Assembly: GCA_964499865.1 (NCBI GenBank)
Contig: CAZCPY010000073.1
Coordinates: 1-14,939 of the forward strand
DNA from: JANOGU01 sp964499865
Lineage (GTDB): Bacteria > Pseudomonadota > Alphaproteobacteria > Rhodobacterales > Rhodobacteraceae
Length of the DNA stretch: 14,939 nt
Direction of reading: 5' to 3'
Part shown: positions 14,795-14,939 of the stretch, piece after piece
Layout of the letters: each line of letters starts with the position of its first letter
How positions within the stretch are numbered: position 1 is the first letter of the stretch
Translations under genes and position numbers: made by a program
Notes under the pieces: generated by a model
What the model was told of the DNA's origin: nothing
Databases searched by the model: none
The model's input: only the letters and a program-made list of their open reading frames with translations

Positions 14795-14819
14795 TCCCTC
14801 CCCCAAGAGGGGGGAGGGA
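14795..14819. repeat. C-rich/G-rich palindrome downstream of the lipocalin gene
   Basis: TCCCTCCCCC (14795-14804) pairs with GGGGGAGGGA (14810-14819) around the 5-nt loop AAGAG. It has the same stem length, loop length and composition as 3403-3427. It could terminate the lipoprotein transcript or be one copy of a dispersed palindromic repeat. Confidence 0.6.
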
Positions 14820-14887
14820 AGTGACGGCGTTCACATGGTTTGGCGGTGAGCGAAAATCGCGGGCTTGAAAATCAAGGGGTTACGGGC

Positions 14888-14939
14888 TGTCAAACAGCAT
14901 CGAAACGGGACGCCCGATCGGCGTCCAAAGGGGACCCCG
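14888..14939. mobile_element. Possible end of an IS21-family insertion sequence
   Basis: Two imperfect direct repeats, TCGAAACGGGACGCCC (14900-14915) and TCCAAAGGGGACCCCG (14924-14939), match at 12 of 16 positions with a 24-bp period. They follow a TGT at 14888. Multiple short repeats of this AAA-GGGAC-CC type beside a TG terminus are what I recall from the left ends of IS21-like elements, where they bind the transposase. No transposase gene lies in the window, so this is provisional. The preceding ~70 bases are more AT-rich than the rest of the window. Confidence 0.4.

Noticed and set aside
12362..14806. An 814-codon minus-strand frame opposite tas and the lipoproteins
   Set aside because: It has low-complexity Gly/Ala/Arg composition, no motif, and overlaps genes with clear signal peptides or a catalytic tetrad.

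Overview
The window is high-GC alphaproteobacterial chromosome, most likely from a member of the Rhodobacteraceae (Rhodobacter/Paracoccus-type). The reasons are the gene order nuoM-nuoN-birA-coaX-rnj, strong G/C preference at third codon positions, and two sites of the alphaproteobacterial LexA-box form GAAC-N7-GAAC. No rRNA, tRNA or CRISPR array was seen.

Bases 1-5953 (+ strand) hold the end of the complex I operon and its usual followers: the 3' part of nuoM, nuoN, a biotin-protein ligase (birA, probable TTG start overlapping nuoN), type III pantothenate kinase (coaX) and ribonuclease J (rnj). The only sizeable gap, between birA and coaX, carries two palindromes. rnj converges on an RhlE-type DEAD-box helicase across a short GC hairpin. 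Upstream of the helicase on the same strand is an unrecognised conserved-looking gene (7677-8408). Then comes a 542-bp stretch (8409-8950) with no gene I can defend.

Bases 8951-11370 hold a transglutaminase-like protein (+) and peptide chain release factor 3 (prfC, -). They converge so tightly that their TAG stop codons share a CTAG.

Bases 11415-12563 are the most interesting part. A SnoaL/NTF2-like gene (+) and an ImuA-like, degenerate RecA-fold gene (-) face each other. They share a 10-bp hairpin terminator, and each has a GAAC-N7-GAAC LexA-box candidate 16-17 nt before its start codon. This looks like a compact two-gene SOS unit, without imuB or dnaE2 next to the ImuA-like gene.

Bases 12620-14752 (+) hold a Tas-like aldo/keto reductase and two overlapping lipoprotein genes, one proline-linker/cysteine-rich and one lipocalin-like. 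The last ~130 bases carry a GC palindrome resembling the one before coaX. They end in two 16-bp imperfect direct repeats, 24 bp apart, that look like the end of an IS21-type insertion sequence running out of the window.
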